DNA of 47,912 nt from Methanolobus sp. (GTDB taxonomy: Archaea; Halobacteriota; Methanosarcinia; Methanosarcinales; Methanosarcinaceae), in the NCBI RefSeq assembly GCF_016278365.1, contig NZ_JADQBZ010000009.1, positions 1 through 47,912 of the forward strand. Direction: 5' to 3'. The notes under the pieces are model-generated. The model saw only the letters and a program-made list of their open reading frames with translations. It was not told where the DNA came from and ran no database searches. The position numbers and the translations under genes were made by a program. This document shows positions 34,268-42,631 of the stretch, piece by piece; the first letter of the stretch is position 1, and each line of letters starts with the position of its first letter.

Positions 34268-35785
34268 ATGCAAAATGCAGACACTACTAAATATATCATT
34301 CATTCAAAGATCAGCGCTGAAGGAATAATCGAACGTCCCGATATTGTAGGTGCGATATTCGGCCAGACGGAAGGGCTGCTTGGTTCTGACCTTGACCTGC
34401 GCGACCTTCAGAAGACAGGAAGGATCGGAAGGATCGAGGTTGTCGTAAGTGCCAAGGCCGGGAAGACCAAGGGTACTATCCTTATCCCTTCAAGTCTTGA
34501 CAAGGTCGAAACTTCCATTCTGGCAGCTTCCCTTGAAACCATTGACAGGGTCGGTCCCTGCAGTGCAAAGATAGAGATAACCCAGATGGAGGATGTCAGG
34601 GCCACAAAGAGGCACCAGATAATCGAGAGGGCAAAGTTCATCCTTACAGGCATGTTCGATGAGAACCTGCCGGAGTCCCAGGAGATTGCAGACCAGGTGC
34701 GCCAGTCTGTAAGGGTCGAAGAGATGGAATACTTCGGAAAGAACAAGATTCCTTGCGGTCCTGCAGTATTTGATTCTGACGCCATTATAGTTGTGGAGGG
34801 CCGTGCTGATGTACTCAACCTCCTTCGTTACGGTATCAAGAACACAATCTGTGTGGGAGGCACTAATGTACCTCCTGAAGTTGCGGAGCTTACCAAGAAG
34901 AAAGAGACAGTCACAGTCTTCACTGACGGTGACCGCGGTGGCGAGCTCATTGTCAAGGAATTGGTCCAGGTCGCCAATGTAGATTACATTGCACGTGCTC
35001 CTGATGGGAAGAGTGTTGAAGACCTTGTGCAAAAAGAAGTCATAAGAGCGCTCAGGCAAAAAGTTCCTGTTGAACAGGTGCTCGATAAGTATAGTATAAG
35101 GGATTCTGAATCAGATAACGCATCCCACATGGCACGGCTGCCAAAACGCAAGGAAAGAAGGACCTCTGATATAAAAAGGATAGTTCCGGCGGAAGTTCCA
35201 AGGGTGAGTCCCACTGAAGTAAAAAGGATAAGCCCCGTAAAAGTGCAAAAAGCAGATGAGAAAGAGTCTCAGCCTATTGCAGAGAGTGAGAGGTCACCAC
35301 AGTCCCGTGAGAGACCCTCTGCCGAGAGGTCACAATCACGTGAGAGAGCACCTGCCCGTGAAAGGCCGCAATCCCGTGAAAGAGCACCGTCCCGTGCAAC
35401 TCAGGGTGAGAGGCCACAGTCCCGTGAGAGGTCACAGCCCAGGGACGATTCGGAACCATCTGCCGTAAGGCCTGAGATTGCAAATAGATCATCTCCTATA
35501 GGCAGTAAGTTCAAGCCTCATGCAAACGACCTCATAGGCACTTTCAGTGCCCGCTTCCTGGACGGGAAGGATAAGGTTGTCAATGAGACTGCGGTCAGAG
35601 ACCTTGTGAACACTCTCAAGGATTACCAGAATGAGGTAAAAACAGTTGTCTTCGATGGAGTTGTCACGCAGAGAATACTTGACATAGCAGCTGACAAGGG
35701 GATAGAGAACCTTGTGGGTGCAAAAGTTGGAAGCGTTACCAAGAGGCCTGCATCAGTAAGAATATTCACAGCAGATGCATTATAA
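34268..35785 (+). CDS. dnaG: Archaeal DnaG-type primase (exosome-associated)
   Basis: This 505-residue protein starts behind AGGAG. The N-terminal region (1-165) is archaeal DnaG-specific. The Toprim domain has [14 protein letters not shown] (catalytic Glu177) and VFTDGDRGG (Asp220, Asp222). Residues 300-400 are a low-complexity linker: three octapeptide-like copies around RIVPAEV/RVSPTEV/RISPVKV, then Arg/Ser/Glu repeats (SRER units, 340-393). A conserved C-terminal domain ([14 protein letters not shown]) follows. In archaea DnaG is a core-exosome cap subunit that helps poly(A)-rich RNA degradation and may also prime DNA synthesis. The linker is the odd feature. Confidence 0.93.
   Translation: MQNADTTKYIIHSKISAEGIIERPDIVGAIFGQTEGLLGSDLDLRDLQKTGRIGRIEVVVSAKAGKTKGTILIPSSLDKVETSILAASLETIDRVGPCSAKIEITQMEDVRATKRHQIIERAKFILTGMFDENLPESQEIADQVRQSVRVEEMEYFGKNKIPCGPAVFDSDAIIVVEGRADVLNLLRYGIKNTICVGGTNVPPEVAELTKKKETVTVFTDGDRGGELIVKELVQVANVDYIARAPDGKSVEDLVQKEVIRALRQKVPVEQVLDKYSIRDSESDNASHMARLPKRKERRTSDIKRIVPAEVPRVSPTEVKRISPVKVQKADEKESQPIAESERSPQSRERPSAERSQSRERAPARERPQSRERAPSRATQGERPQSRERSQPRDDSEPSAVRPEIANRSSPIGSKFKPHANDLIGTFSARFLDGKDKVVNETAVRDLVNTLKDYQNEVKTVVFDGVVTQRILDIAADKGIENLVGAKVGSVTKRPASVRIFTADAL
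35285..35446 (+). repeat. In-frame degenerate repeats encoding the DnaG Arg/Ser/Glu linker
   Basis: cagtcccgtgag-type units recur several times in phase within dnaG (for example near 35300, 35331, 35368 and 35416). They encode repeated SRER, and near-identical third bases suggest recent tandem expansion. Confidence 0.7.
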
Positions 35786-36053
35786 TTCTATCTTGCGGTG
35801 CCAGTACATGGCACCATAATCTTTATTTATTCTTAATGTTATTATTTCTACAGTATTCGTATTAATAACCATATATAATCATTAATCATTTACTTTTTTC
35901 ACATATGTTTATCTAATATATACTCGGCAGTCTCCTGCCGGGAAAATGTCTTTATTTCGCATATCGCAAATATAGTCCGGTTGAGATTTTATACTGTGAC
36001 GGATGCACAACAGAGTGCTCCTGAAGGTTGGTACTATAAGTTGGTTGGTTGAT

Positions 36054-36338
36054 ATGCACAAGGATGAGTTGATACAATTACACACATTAATGGCTCAAAT
36101 CAAAAGGCATTTTGAGTACATGGGTATAGATTACAAGTTCAGCCACTATGATTCGCTGTCTATAAGCCCCTTACATGTTCACAGGAGCAAAGCAGAGCAT
36201 AAGCACGCGATATTTGTGCTGGGAAATGATCTGGCTTCTGTCCTTTCAAAGGATGATCTTTCAGGGATGGGGCGCACTTCTACGAGGATGCAGGAGCTTG
36301 CCCAGCGGGCTGGTATTCATCTTATGAAGAGCACCTGA
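36054..36338 (+). CDS. UPF0058 family protein
   Basis: This 94-residue archaeal protein starts at ATG 36054 (MHKDELIQLHTLMAQIKRHFE). Histidine-rich segments DYKFSHYDSLSISPLHVHRS and AEHKHAIFVLG and the C-terminal LAQRAGIHL match the UPF0058 family, sometimes annotated as metal-binding. The function is unknown. It is convergent with the RimI-like gene, with only 5 nt between the ends. Confidence 0.85.
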   Translation: MHKDELIQLHTLMAQIKRHFEYMGIDYKFSHYDSLSISPLHVHRSKAEHKHAIFVLGNDLASVLSKDDLSGMGRTSTRMQELAQRAGIHLMKST

Positions 36339-36343
36339 AGTAT

Positions 36344-36862
36344 CTATATGATATCTAGCCTGTAAACAGACTTAACTGTCCGGAATGGGACTGTATGTAA
36401 AAAGCTACCTGTTGCACTTCTTGTAACAGGGGTCAGTCTTTTTTTCATAACAATTCCGTCCTCGCCATCTGAGTAGTAGTTATGCTGGATCCAGCAGGGG
36501 ATAAAGCCTATCTTTTGATAGAGCCTCTGTGCCTCATAGTTGCTCAGTCTGACTTCCAGGCTGGCAAAGGACAGCATTTTTTCCCGGAAGATGTGTGTAA
36601 CGGTATCCAGTAAACGCGTGCCGATGCCATAACCCCTGTAATGCTCTCTTACTGCAAGTGAGAATATCCTTCCCTCTTCGCCGGATATCTGATAGCCGAC
36701 CACAAAACCTGTTATATGTTCCCTCTCCTCAGCAACCAGGAAACATTCACTGTTCATTTCATAGAAGCTCATATAGATGAAAGGGTTATGCTCGGCAAAT
36801 GCCTCTGATTCGATTTCAAGTACTTCTGAAAAATCATTGGGCTCAAAGTTCCTGACGATCAT
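36344..36862 (-). CDS. RimI-like GNAT N-acetyltransferase
   Basis: This 172-residue GNAT has FSLAVREHYRGYGIGTRLL, where the acetyl-CoA loop is RGYGIG, followed by LEVRLSNYEAQRLYQKIGF, the NxxAxxLYxxxGF motif of RimI/Ard1-type N-alpha acetyltransferases. Those act on protein N-termini. An extra 30-residue C-terminal tail is present. It is 33 nt downstream of arcS on the same strand and may be cotranscribed with it. Confidence 0.85.
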   Translation of the reverse strand: MIVRNFEPNDFSEVLEIESEAFAEHNPFIYMSFYEMNSECFLVAEEREHITGFVVGYQISGEEGRIFSLAVREHYRGYGIGTRLLDTVTHIFREKMLSFASLEVRLSNYEAQRLYQKIGFIPCWIQHNYYSDGEDGIVMKKRLTPVTRSATGSFLHTVPFRTVKSVYRLDII

Positions 36863-36895
36863 TTACCTGTATAATCTCCCCTTACTTATCTGTTC

Positions 36896-38734
36896 TTACA
36901 GTTTTTTAACATGGCGCAGATCCACTGCAACTCCTCTGCCGGATCTCTGCATTTCCATACCGCTCATCACAGCTCTGCCCACACACAGGGCTTTTTCGCC
37001 GCATATGAACACTTCATCGCCAGGTCTTATACGCGGGTCCGCTTCGAGAACTCCCGGAGCCAGCAGGGAACCTTTCGGTACAAAGTCATCTATCTTTACC
37101 TGATAATTTCCAAAGGGCACCATAAGTTCCGTTCCTTCGACAGTGACAGCAAGCGTGCCGTATTGGGGTATGAGAGTAACAAGCTGTTTCTTTCCGACGA
37201 ATATCTGATACTTGGGATAAGGACCTTTTACTACCGAGTCCGCAGGTACGAGAACACTGCCTGCTCCCTTTCCGAACTGGTAATCGGCTATAGAGCGTAT
37301 CATGTCCTTCTTTCTTTCCTCTACGTTGCGGGACCTTCCGTCGCTGTGCTTCTCTACTTCTTCTTTCAGTCTTCTGAGAGCCTCATGGGAGCTGACGTTG
37401 CCGGAACCTGTGAATATCATCTCGATGCCCAGTCTCCGGGAAACTGTTTCGCATATCTCCCTGTAAGCATCTTCCACATGGGCGATGATAGTTCTGTACT
37501 GATTCTTTGTAAGGTACTTTTCAAGGCAGCCTGCCACCCATTCCTTTTCCTGTGCATCCCAGTGTCCAGTGACTGCTGTATCGTAATGTGCGGCGGGGTA
37601 TGTCAGTTCCAGTTCCCTGGGGACTATGCCGATAGGTGATGTGATAATAACTTCATGGACATACCTGCGATTACTTCCGATAGCATTGATGAACCTCCAA
37701 TGGGAGTTTGAGATTGAATAGGGCTTCTTAGCCGAGCAGGGCAGCAATACCAGTATGTCAGCCTCAGGAGGAGTGTATCTTTCAAGGACACGTGTGGCAA
37801 AACGCACGATTTCCACTCTTGATAGTGACTCTGTGCTGTTTGCCAGCATCTCATTGGACCTTGCAATAGGATTGTTCTCCTCTGCGTAATTATATTCGCT
37901 GTCAGCCAGTCGAAGTAAGGCAGTAAGCCAGGGGCGTGTCCTGCACTGTCCTTCAACATATTCCCTCAATGTGCCGGCACGAATCTTTTCCCTGACAAGG
38001 GCAAGTTCACTTTCCTGTGCATTGAGGTTGTGCATCTCAAGGATCTTTGCACGCTGCCTCCTATCCTGGGATTTCAGTTCATCGGCAGTGGTGCCAGTAC
38101 ATGCCACGCATCTGCAGGGCAGTTCAGCAAGGGCGTCAAGGTGGAACCTGCCTGCAGATGTAAGATAGATGTCGCTGTGTGCCGCAATTATAGCTTTAGT
38201 GTTGTCCAGGATATCTATACCCAGGTAAACAAGCAGTGCAACATTCTCCGGAAGGCAGATATTGGGCGTGTAAATGGCGGTATCGGGTGCAACATCTCTT
38301 TTCATCTCAAGCAGCATGTTGAAGAACCGTCTTGCATTGTTCTCAAAACATCCTGCTCCCTCCATTACGTAGAGGTCGCTCTTTCTGATACCCTGAGAAT
38401 GTCGATAGGTGGTCCCGGTGGGACCTGTTATGTCAAAATCAAGGCCCTTGACAGCAGAGTTTGCTATATCGTCAGGGACCTCAGGAGGGAACGATTGGTG
38501 AGGGAGGATGATGAGCGCGTTCTCTCCCGCAGCATTGCGTATTTTGTTAAGTTCTTCCCGGGCTGCTTCTGTTGAGCCGAGTTTCCAGAGGGAGCCAGCA
38601 TCAACTATGGGGCTTTCCGGGGAGCCCAGGGTCCGGCTGTCCACTATAAATGGTGTCTGGATGGTCTTGCCCAGCAGCAGTTTCCCAATCCTTGCAGCTC
38701 CATCGCGTTGCTGTACCTCAAAATATCGTGTCAT
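36896..38734 (-). CDS. arcS: Archaeosine synthase (TGT-like with PUA domain)
   Basis: This 612-residue protein has an N-terminal degenerate tRNA-guanine transglycosylase-like barrel (1-260), a central domain with PCSAKKPYSISNSH (332-345), the ArcS-specific signature, and a C-terminal PUA RNA-binding domain (about 535-612, PRIRPGDEVFICGEKALCVG). It converts preQ0 at position 15 of tRNA into archaeosine or a precursor. A Cys pair in LPCRCVACTG suggests a zinc site kept from TGT. The presence of this domain order rather than plain TgtA supports ArcS. It is divergent from the glcD-like gene, with 84 bp of shared upstream DNA. Confidence 0.9.
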   Translation of the reverse strand: MTRYFEVQQRDGAARIGKLLLGKTIQTPFIVDSRTLGSPESPIVDAGSLWKLGSTEAAREELNKIRNAAGENALIILPHQSFPPEVPDDIANSAVKGLDFDITGPTGTTYRHSQGIRKSDLYVMEGAGCFENNARRFFNMLLEMKRDVAPDTAIYTPNICLPENVALLVYLGIDILDNTKAIIAAHSDIYLTSAGRFHLDALAELPCRCVACTGTTADELKSQDRRQRAKILEMHNLNAQESELALVREKIRAGTLREYVEGQCRTRPWLTALLRLADSEYNYAEENNPIARSNEMLANSTESLSRVEIVRFATRVLERYTPPEADILVLLPCSAKKPYSISNSHWRFINAIGSNRRYVHEVIITSPIGIVPRELELTYPAAHYDTAVTGHWDAQEKEWVAGCLEKYLTKNQYRTIIAHVEDAYREICETVSRRLGIEMIFTGSGNVSSHEALRRLKEEVEKHSDGRSRNVEERKKDMIRSIADYQFGKGAGSVLVPADSVVKGPYPKYQIFVGKKQLVTLIPQYGTLAVTVEGTELMVPFGNYQVKIDDFVPKGSLLAPGVLEADPRIRPGDEVFICGEKALCVGRAVMSGMEMQRSGRGVAVDLRHVKKL

Positions 38735-38818
38735 TGCTGCCTAATGGGTGTAGATAGATGTAAAGTTTTGCATTCACCAACAAGTTTAAATCCTTCATAC
38801 TTAGTAAAAACTGATTCC

Positions 38819-40201
38819 ATGCAAAAGACCGATCTACTGGACAAACTGCAGGAGATTGTGGGGAAAGAAAGAGTTTCCGCATCTGCTGCCGAACTTTATT
38901 GCTATTCGTTCGATGCTTCCCAGGTAAGGGGAATGCCTGAATTCGTTATCAGGCCAACTACTACTGTACAGGTATCGGATGTAGTGAGGCTCGCCTGGGA
39001 AAAAGGGATATCGGTGACTGCACGTGGTGCTGGCACGGGTCTTGCGGGCGGCTCTGTTCCGGTAGAGGGTGGCATTGTACTTGACATGTCTTCAATGAAT
39101 AAGATACTTGAAATGGATTTTGACAATCTTCAGGTGATAGTGGAGCCTGGCATCGTCCAGGAGAAACTGAACCTGGCCCTTGAGCCATATGGTTTCTTTT
39201 TCCCTCCTGATCCGGGCAGTTCTGCAATGTGTACCCTTGGCGGGCTTATAGCCAACAACGGAAGTGGCATGCGTTCTGTCAAGTATGGTACGACCCGCAA
39301 CTACGTGCTTGGGCTTGAAGTGGTTCTTGCGGACGGCACTGTTATCAACACAGGTTCAAAGACAATAAAATCAGTGGCAGGATATTCCCTGACCGATCTC
39401 TTCGTCGGCTCTGAGGGAACACTTGGCATTATCACAAAGGCAATACTGAAGGTACGTGCCCTGCCAAAAGAGCGTTCAGTGCTGCTTGCTTCCTTTGAGA
39501 ACCCCGAGCTTGCGGGTAAGGCAGTGGTAAAAGTGCTGTCCTCAGGAATAGTACCTTCTGCATGTGAGATCCTTGACAGTAATATAATAGATGCAATTAA
39601 CACCTATGACCCGAAGGTAGGGCTTCCCCAGGCAGGAGCTATCCTGATGTTTGAGATGGACGGGACAGAGAGTGCAGTGCGCGAAGGCATTGCCATGATA
39701 GAGGATGCCTGCAGTTCACTGGCTACAGGCATCAGGGCCGCGACCAACAAAAAGGAAAGGGAAGAGATATGGGCGGCAAGAAGGCTTGTCGGTGCGGCGG
39801 TATCAAGGCTTGATCCCATGCGTACCCGCGTATATCTGGGTGAGGACATTGGCGTTCCTATAAAGGAGATTCCCAAGATGCTTCATAAGGTCCGGGAGAT
39901 ATCCGAAGAGTTTGACCTTCCTATCATGACCTACGGGCATATCGGCGACGGAAACCTGCACACAGGAATGTGCATTGACATGCTTGACAATAAAGACTGG
40001 GACAAGCTGAACAAAGCGGCCGATAAGATACATCGCACTGCTATCTCCATAGGAGGCACTGTAACAGCAGAACATGGCGTTGGCGGTGCAAGGGCGGAAT
40101 ACCTCGAACTGGAACTTGGAAAAGCCTTTGATGTGATGGTACTTATCAAGAAAGCCCTTGATCCCAAGGGGATACTCAATCCCGGCAAGATGGGGGTCTG
40201 A
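38819..40201 (+). CDS. FAD-linked 2-hydroxyacid oxidoreductase (GlcD / D-lactate dehydrogenase-like)
   Basis: This 460-residue flavoprotein starts at ATG 38819, about 30 nt after a TATA-like tttaaa, so is probably leaderless. The FAD-binding PCMH domain shows ARGAGTGLAGGSVPVEGG, PPDPGSSAMCTLGGLIANNGSG and GSEGTLGIITKA. The C-terminal FAD-oxidase domain contains GHIGDGNLHTGM and EHGVG, including metal/substrate His residues. The family oxidises glycolate or D-lactate. With the iron-sulfur partner 2 nt downstream it probably reduces a menaquinone-like or methanophenazine-linked acceptor. Confidence 0.9.
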   Translation: MQKTDLLDKLQEIVGKERVSASAAELYCYSFDASQVRGMPEFVIRPTTTVQVSDVVRLAWEKGISVTARGAGTGLAGGSVPVEGGIVLDMSSMNKILEMDFDNLQVIVEPGIVQEKLNLALEPYGFFFPPDPGSSAMCTLGGLIANNGSGMRSVKYGTTRNYVLGLEVVLADGTVINTGSKTIKSVAGYSLTDLFVGSEGTLGIITKAILKVRALPKERSVLLASFENPELAGKAVVKVLSSGIVPSACEILDSNIIDAINTYDPKVGLPQAGAILMFEMDGTESAVREGIAMIEDACSSLATGIRAATNKKEREEIWAARRLVGAAVSRLDPMRTRVYLGEDIGVPIKEIPKMLHKVREISEEFDLPIMTYGHIGDGNLHTGMCIDMLDNKDWDKLNKAADKIHRTAISIGGTVTAEHGVGGARAEYLELELGKAFDVMVLIKKALDPKGILNPGKMGV

Positions 40202-40203
40202 AA

Positions 40204-41262
40204 ATGACAGAATCTGATATGCGTTCTATATTGAAGTGTGTCCGTTGCGGAACCTGTCGATCCGTATGTCCCATATTTGATGTGGTCGGCTGGGAATCGT
40301 CAAGCTCCCGGGGGCGCATGCTTATAGCCCATGGCGTCTCTCAGGGCCTGGAAGTGGACGAGGGTGTGCTCAATAGCCTGAACATGTGTACCACCTGTGG
40401 TATCTGCGAGCAGTTGTGCCCGTCAGGTGCAGCTCCTCCTAAAGTAGTGGAACATACAAGGCACCAGCTGGTACTGCAGGGCAAAATGACCCAGGCTCAG
40501 AGGGATATCGCATCCCAGGCCAATGAACTTGGCAATACTCTTGGTGAGACCGGGGAGCGCATGGCATGGCTTGGTGAGTCCCGGGCGGATGTGAAGGAAA
40601 AGGCCGACTATGTTTATTTCGCAGGCTGCCTGGGCTCCTACAGGTACCCGGAACTTGCCAGACGCACATTCGATATTCTCAAGAAATTCGGTGTGACAGT
40701 CCTGAAGGATGAAGTATGCTGTGGCTCTCCTCTCCTGAGAACCGGCTCTGGCCCCCTGGAGCTTGTCTCAAAGAACCTGGAGCAGATCAAGGCAACAGGC
40801 GCCCACACCATAATCACAGGATGTGCCGGCTGCTATACGACTTTGAGAAATGATTATCCGGATAACCTCGAGGTTGTCCATGTTTCCGAATTCCTTGCAG
40901 AGCACCTGGCTGAGATGGATCTGAAAAAGCTCGACCTGAAAGTGTCCTATCACGACCCCTGCCATCTGGGAAGGTGTAACGGCGTATTCGATGCGCCAAG
41001 GAATATCATAACCAGTATCTGCGACCTTAAGGAAATGAAGAACATCCGTGAGAAGTCCAGGTGCTGCGGTGCAGGCGGAGGCGTGCTAAAAGGCTATCCT
41101 GAGCTGTCCCAGGAGCTATCAAAGAAACGCGTGGAGGATATCCCTGAGGGAGTCGACTATCTTGTCACTTCATGCCCACTCTGCAGGACAAATCTCAAGC
41201 GTGGCGGCCCGAAGGTAGAAGTACTGGATATAATCGACCTGCTGGAAATGGCAATGAAGTAA
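40204..41262 (+). CDS. GlcF/HdrD-like iron-sulfur (CCG-domain) protein
   Basis: This 352-residue protein has two N-terminal 4Fe-4S motifs, CVRCGTCRSVCP and CTTCGICEQLCP, followed by two CCG domains: CCGSPLLRTG and SRCCGAGGG, with GCAGCY and YHDPCHLGR between them. This architecture is shared by GlcF, HdrD and other electron-transfer partners of FAD-linked oxidases. It should carry electrons from the adjacent flavoprotein to a membrane acceptor or heterodisulfide. It starts 3 nt after the flavoprotein stop, a tight operon. Confidence 0.9.
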   Translation: MTESDMRSILKCVRCGTCRSVCPIFDVVGWESSSSRGRMLIAHGVSQGLEVDEGVLNSLNMCTTCGICEQLCPSGAAPPKVVEHTRHQLVLQGKMTQAQRDIASQANELGNTLGETGERMAWLGESRADVKEKADYVYFAGCLGSYRYPELARRTFDILKKFGVTVLKDEVCCGSPLLRTGSGPLELVSKNLEQIKATGAHTIITGCAGCYTTLRNDYPDNLEVVHVSEFLAEHLAEMDLKKLDLKVSYHDPCHLGRCNGVFDAPRNIITSICDLKEMKNIREKSRCCGAGGGVLKGYPELSQELSKKRVEDIPEGVDYLVTSCPLCRTNLKRGGPKVEVLDIIDLLEMAMK

Positions 41263-41516
41263 TTGCCCTCCTCTTTTTCCGGTTTTCAATGTCAAGCTGG
41301 CCAAGTATCGTTCAGTATCATTTTTATCAGTTTAAGTTTTACTCTCCTTGGCATATGGGAAGGCTTTTTGGTCTGCCCATGTTCATCCTCCAACAATTAA
41401 GATGATGGATAACCAACTCTTTTCTGCCCCAGTACTCAATTAATATATTTAGTGCTGTATACTGTTGGTTTTAGGTTATTCCATCAGCCACATGTCAAAA
41501 AGGGTCTTACGTCGAT

Positions 41517-42464
41517 TTATGGGATGTCCTTTTTCCACTTCGTGCCAATAATTAAAGCAGCAGCAGCGATCAATATTCCAAATCCCGGCAGTGATGCTAC
41601 CGGCTGGGCGTCTTCCGTATCCGTGCTCTCATTAGCCTGCTCATTTTGCGGAGCATTCATTATCTGTTCTCCACTCTCCTCATTTCCTTTTCTATAAGAC
41701 TCCATAAGATCATCATAACCTGAAAATTCAGCATTCTCCTCCCTGGAATCTTCATACCCGTTCATTTCCCGCAGCCCGGTGTAATTGACATTGAGCCTGT
41801 TAGTCACAAGCGTGGTCGGGTATAGCCCGCCGTCAATATCAGCTCCCAGAACATCGTATACTATGGAAGAACCGTCTTCTGACCAGTAGACCCCATACAT
41901 CTCTGCGCGGTTCCATTCCATAGGTGTATGTTTCGTATTTTCCTTATAGAAAGGAAGAAGCTCCCTGTGGATGAGTTCATTTGAATCCACCGACATGATA
42001 TCAAGGGCATACTGAGCGTTCCTGCCGTCTCCCAGATGAACTAGTTTTGGTGCTGCATACATCCTGCTGTCAGGGGAAAAAGCAACAGCATAGCAGCCCA
42101 TAGTGCTGATGTCCTTTATTCTGACCTCTCTGGGCCTTTCAGGTTTGCTCAGGGCATAGTCCTCGATACCCATATCAGAATTGACATAATATATCTTGTA
42201 AAATACGGAGCAATTGCCGTCGGGACTGACAGTAGTCCTTGGAGTTAACTCGTCGTTCAGTTTAACCGATGAATGTTTTCCATCCTCACTCTGCCTGGCC
42301 ATCTCATGCATTTCAATGCTTTCAGGGTTTGTATATGACATCGAATAGAATTCATCTTCCCCTATATTCTCATCTATACTGGTCACAGGGCTCCCCATCG
42401 CAGAAGCAACCTGAAGAATAATAAAAACTAAGCTGATTATCCCCACTACCAAATTCAAATGCAT
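41517..42464 (-). CDS. Secreted surface protein with PGF-type C-terminal anchor
   Basis: From the ATG at 42464 the protein has 315 residues. An N-terminal signal peptide (LVVGIISLVFIILQVASAMG) and a C-terminal tripartite tail (LPGFGILIAAAALIIG then basic residues) fit a PGF-CTERM protein cleaved and lipid-anchored by archaeosortase A. The extracellular part has beta-propeller-like segments (AVAFSPDSRMYAAP, YWSEDGSSIVYDV) and an acidic, Gln/Asn/Glu-rich stalk. A GGGAGGT ribosome-binding site abuts this ATG with no spacer, so a TTG 6 nt downstream may be the true start. The function is unknown. Confidence 0.8.
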   Translation of the reverse strand: MHLNLVVGIISLVFIILQVASAMGSPVTSIDENIGEDEFYSMSYTNPESIEMHEMARQSEDGKHSSVKLNDELTPRTTVSPDGNCSVFYKIYYVNSDMGIEDYALSKPERPREVRIKDISTMGCYAVAFSPDSRMYAAPKLVHLGDGRNAQYALDIMSVDSNELIHRELLPFYKENTKHTPMEWNRAEMYGVYWSEDGSSIVYDVLGADIDGGLYPTTLVTNRLNVNYTGLREMNGYEDSREENAEFSGYDDLMESYRKGNEESGEQIMNAPQNEQANESTDTEDAQPVASLPGFGILIAAAALIIGTKWKKDIP

Positions 42465-42631
42465 ACCTCCCACTTATCGTACAGTTCTGAATGTACAATG
42501 ATAATGTGCGCGAATGTATTAAAAAAGTAACGTTTTTATTCCTTCTTATTTAAAGGCAATTGCATTTTTATTTTGTACAGGAAGATATCGTGCCATATCA
42601 GCCGGCTGCACTGCAATGGCACTTCGTATCG

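Noticed and set aside
34121-34303. A 60-codon minus-strand frame overlapping the dnaG start
   Set aside because: It runs across the dnaG ribosome-binding site, has no ribosome-binding site of its own and matches no family I know.
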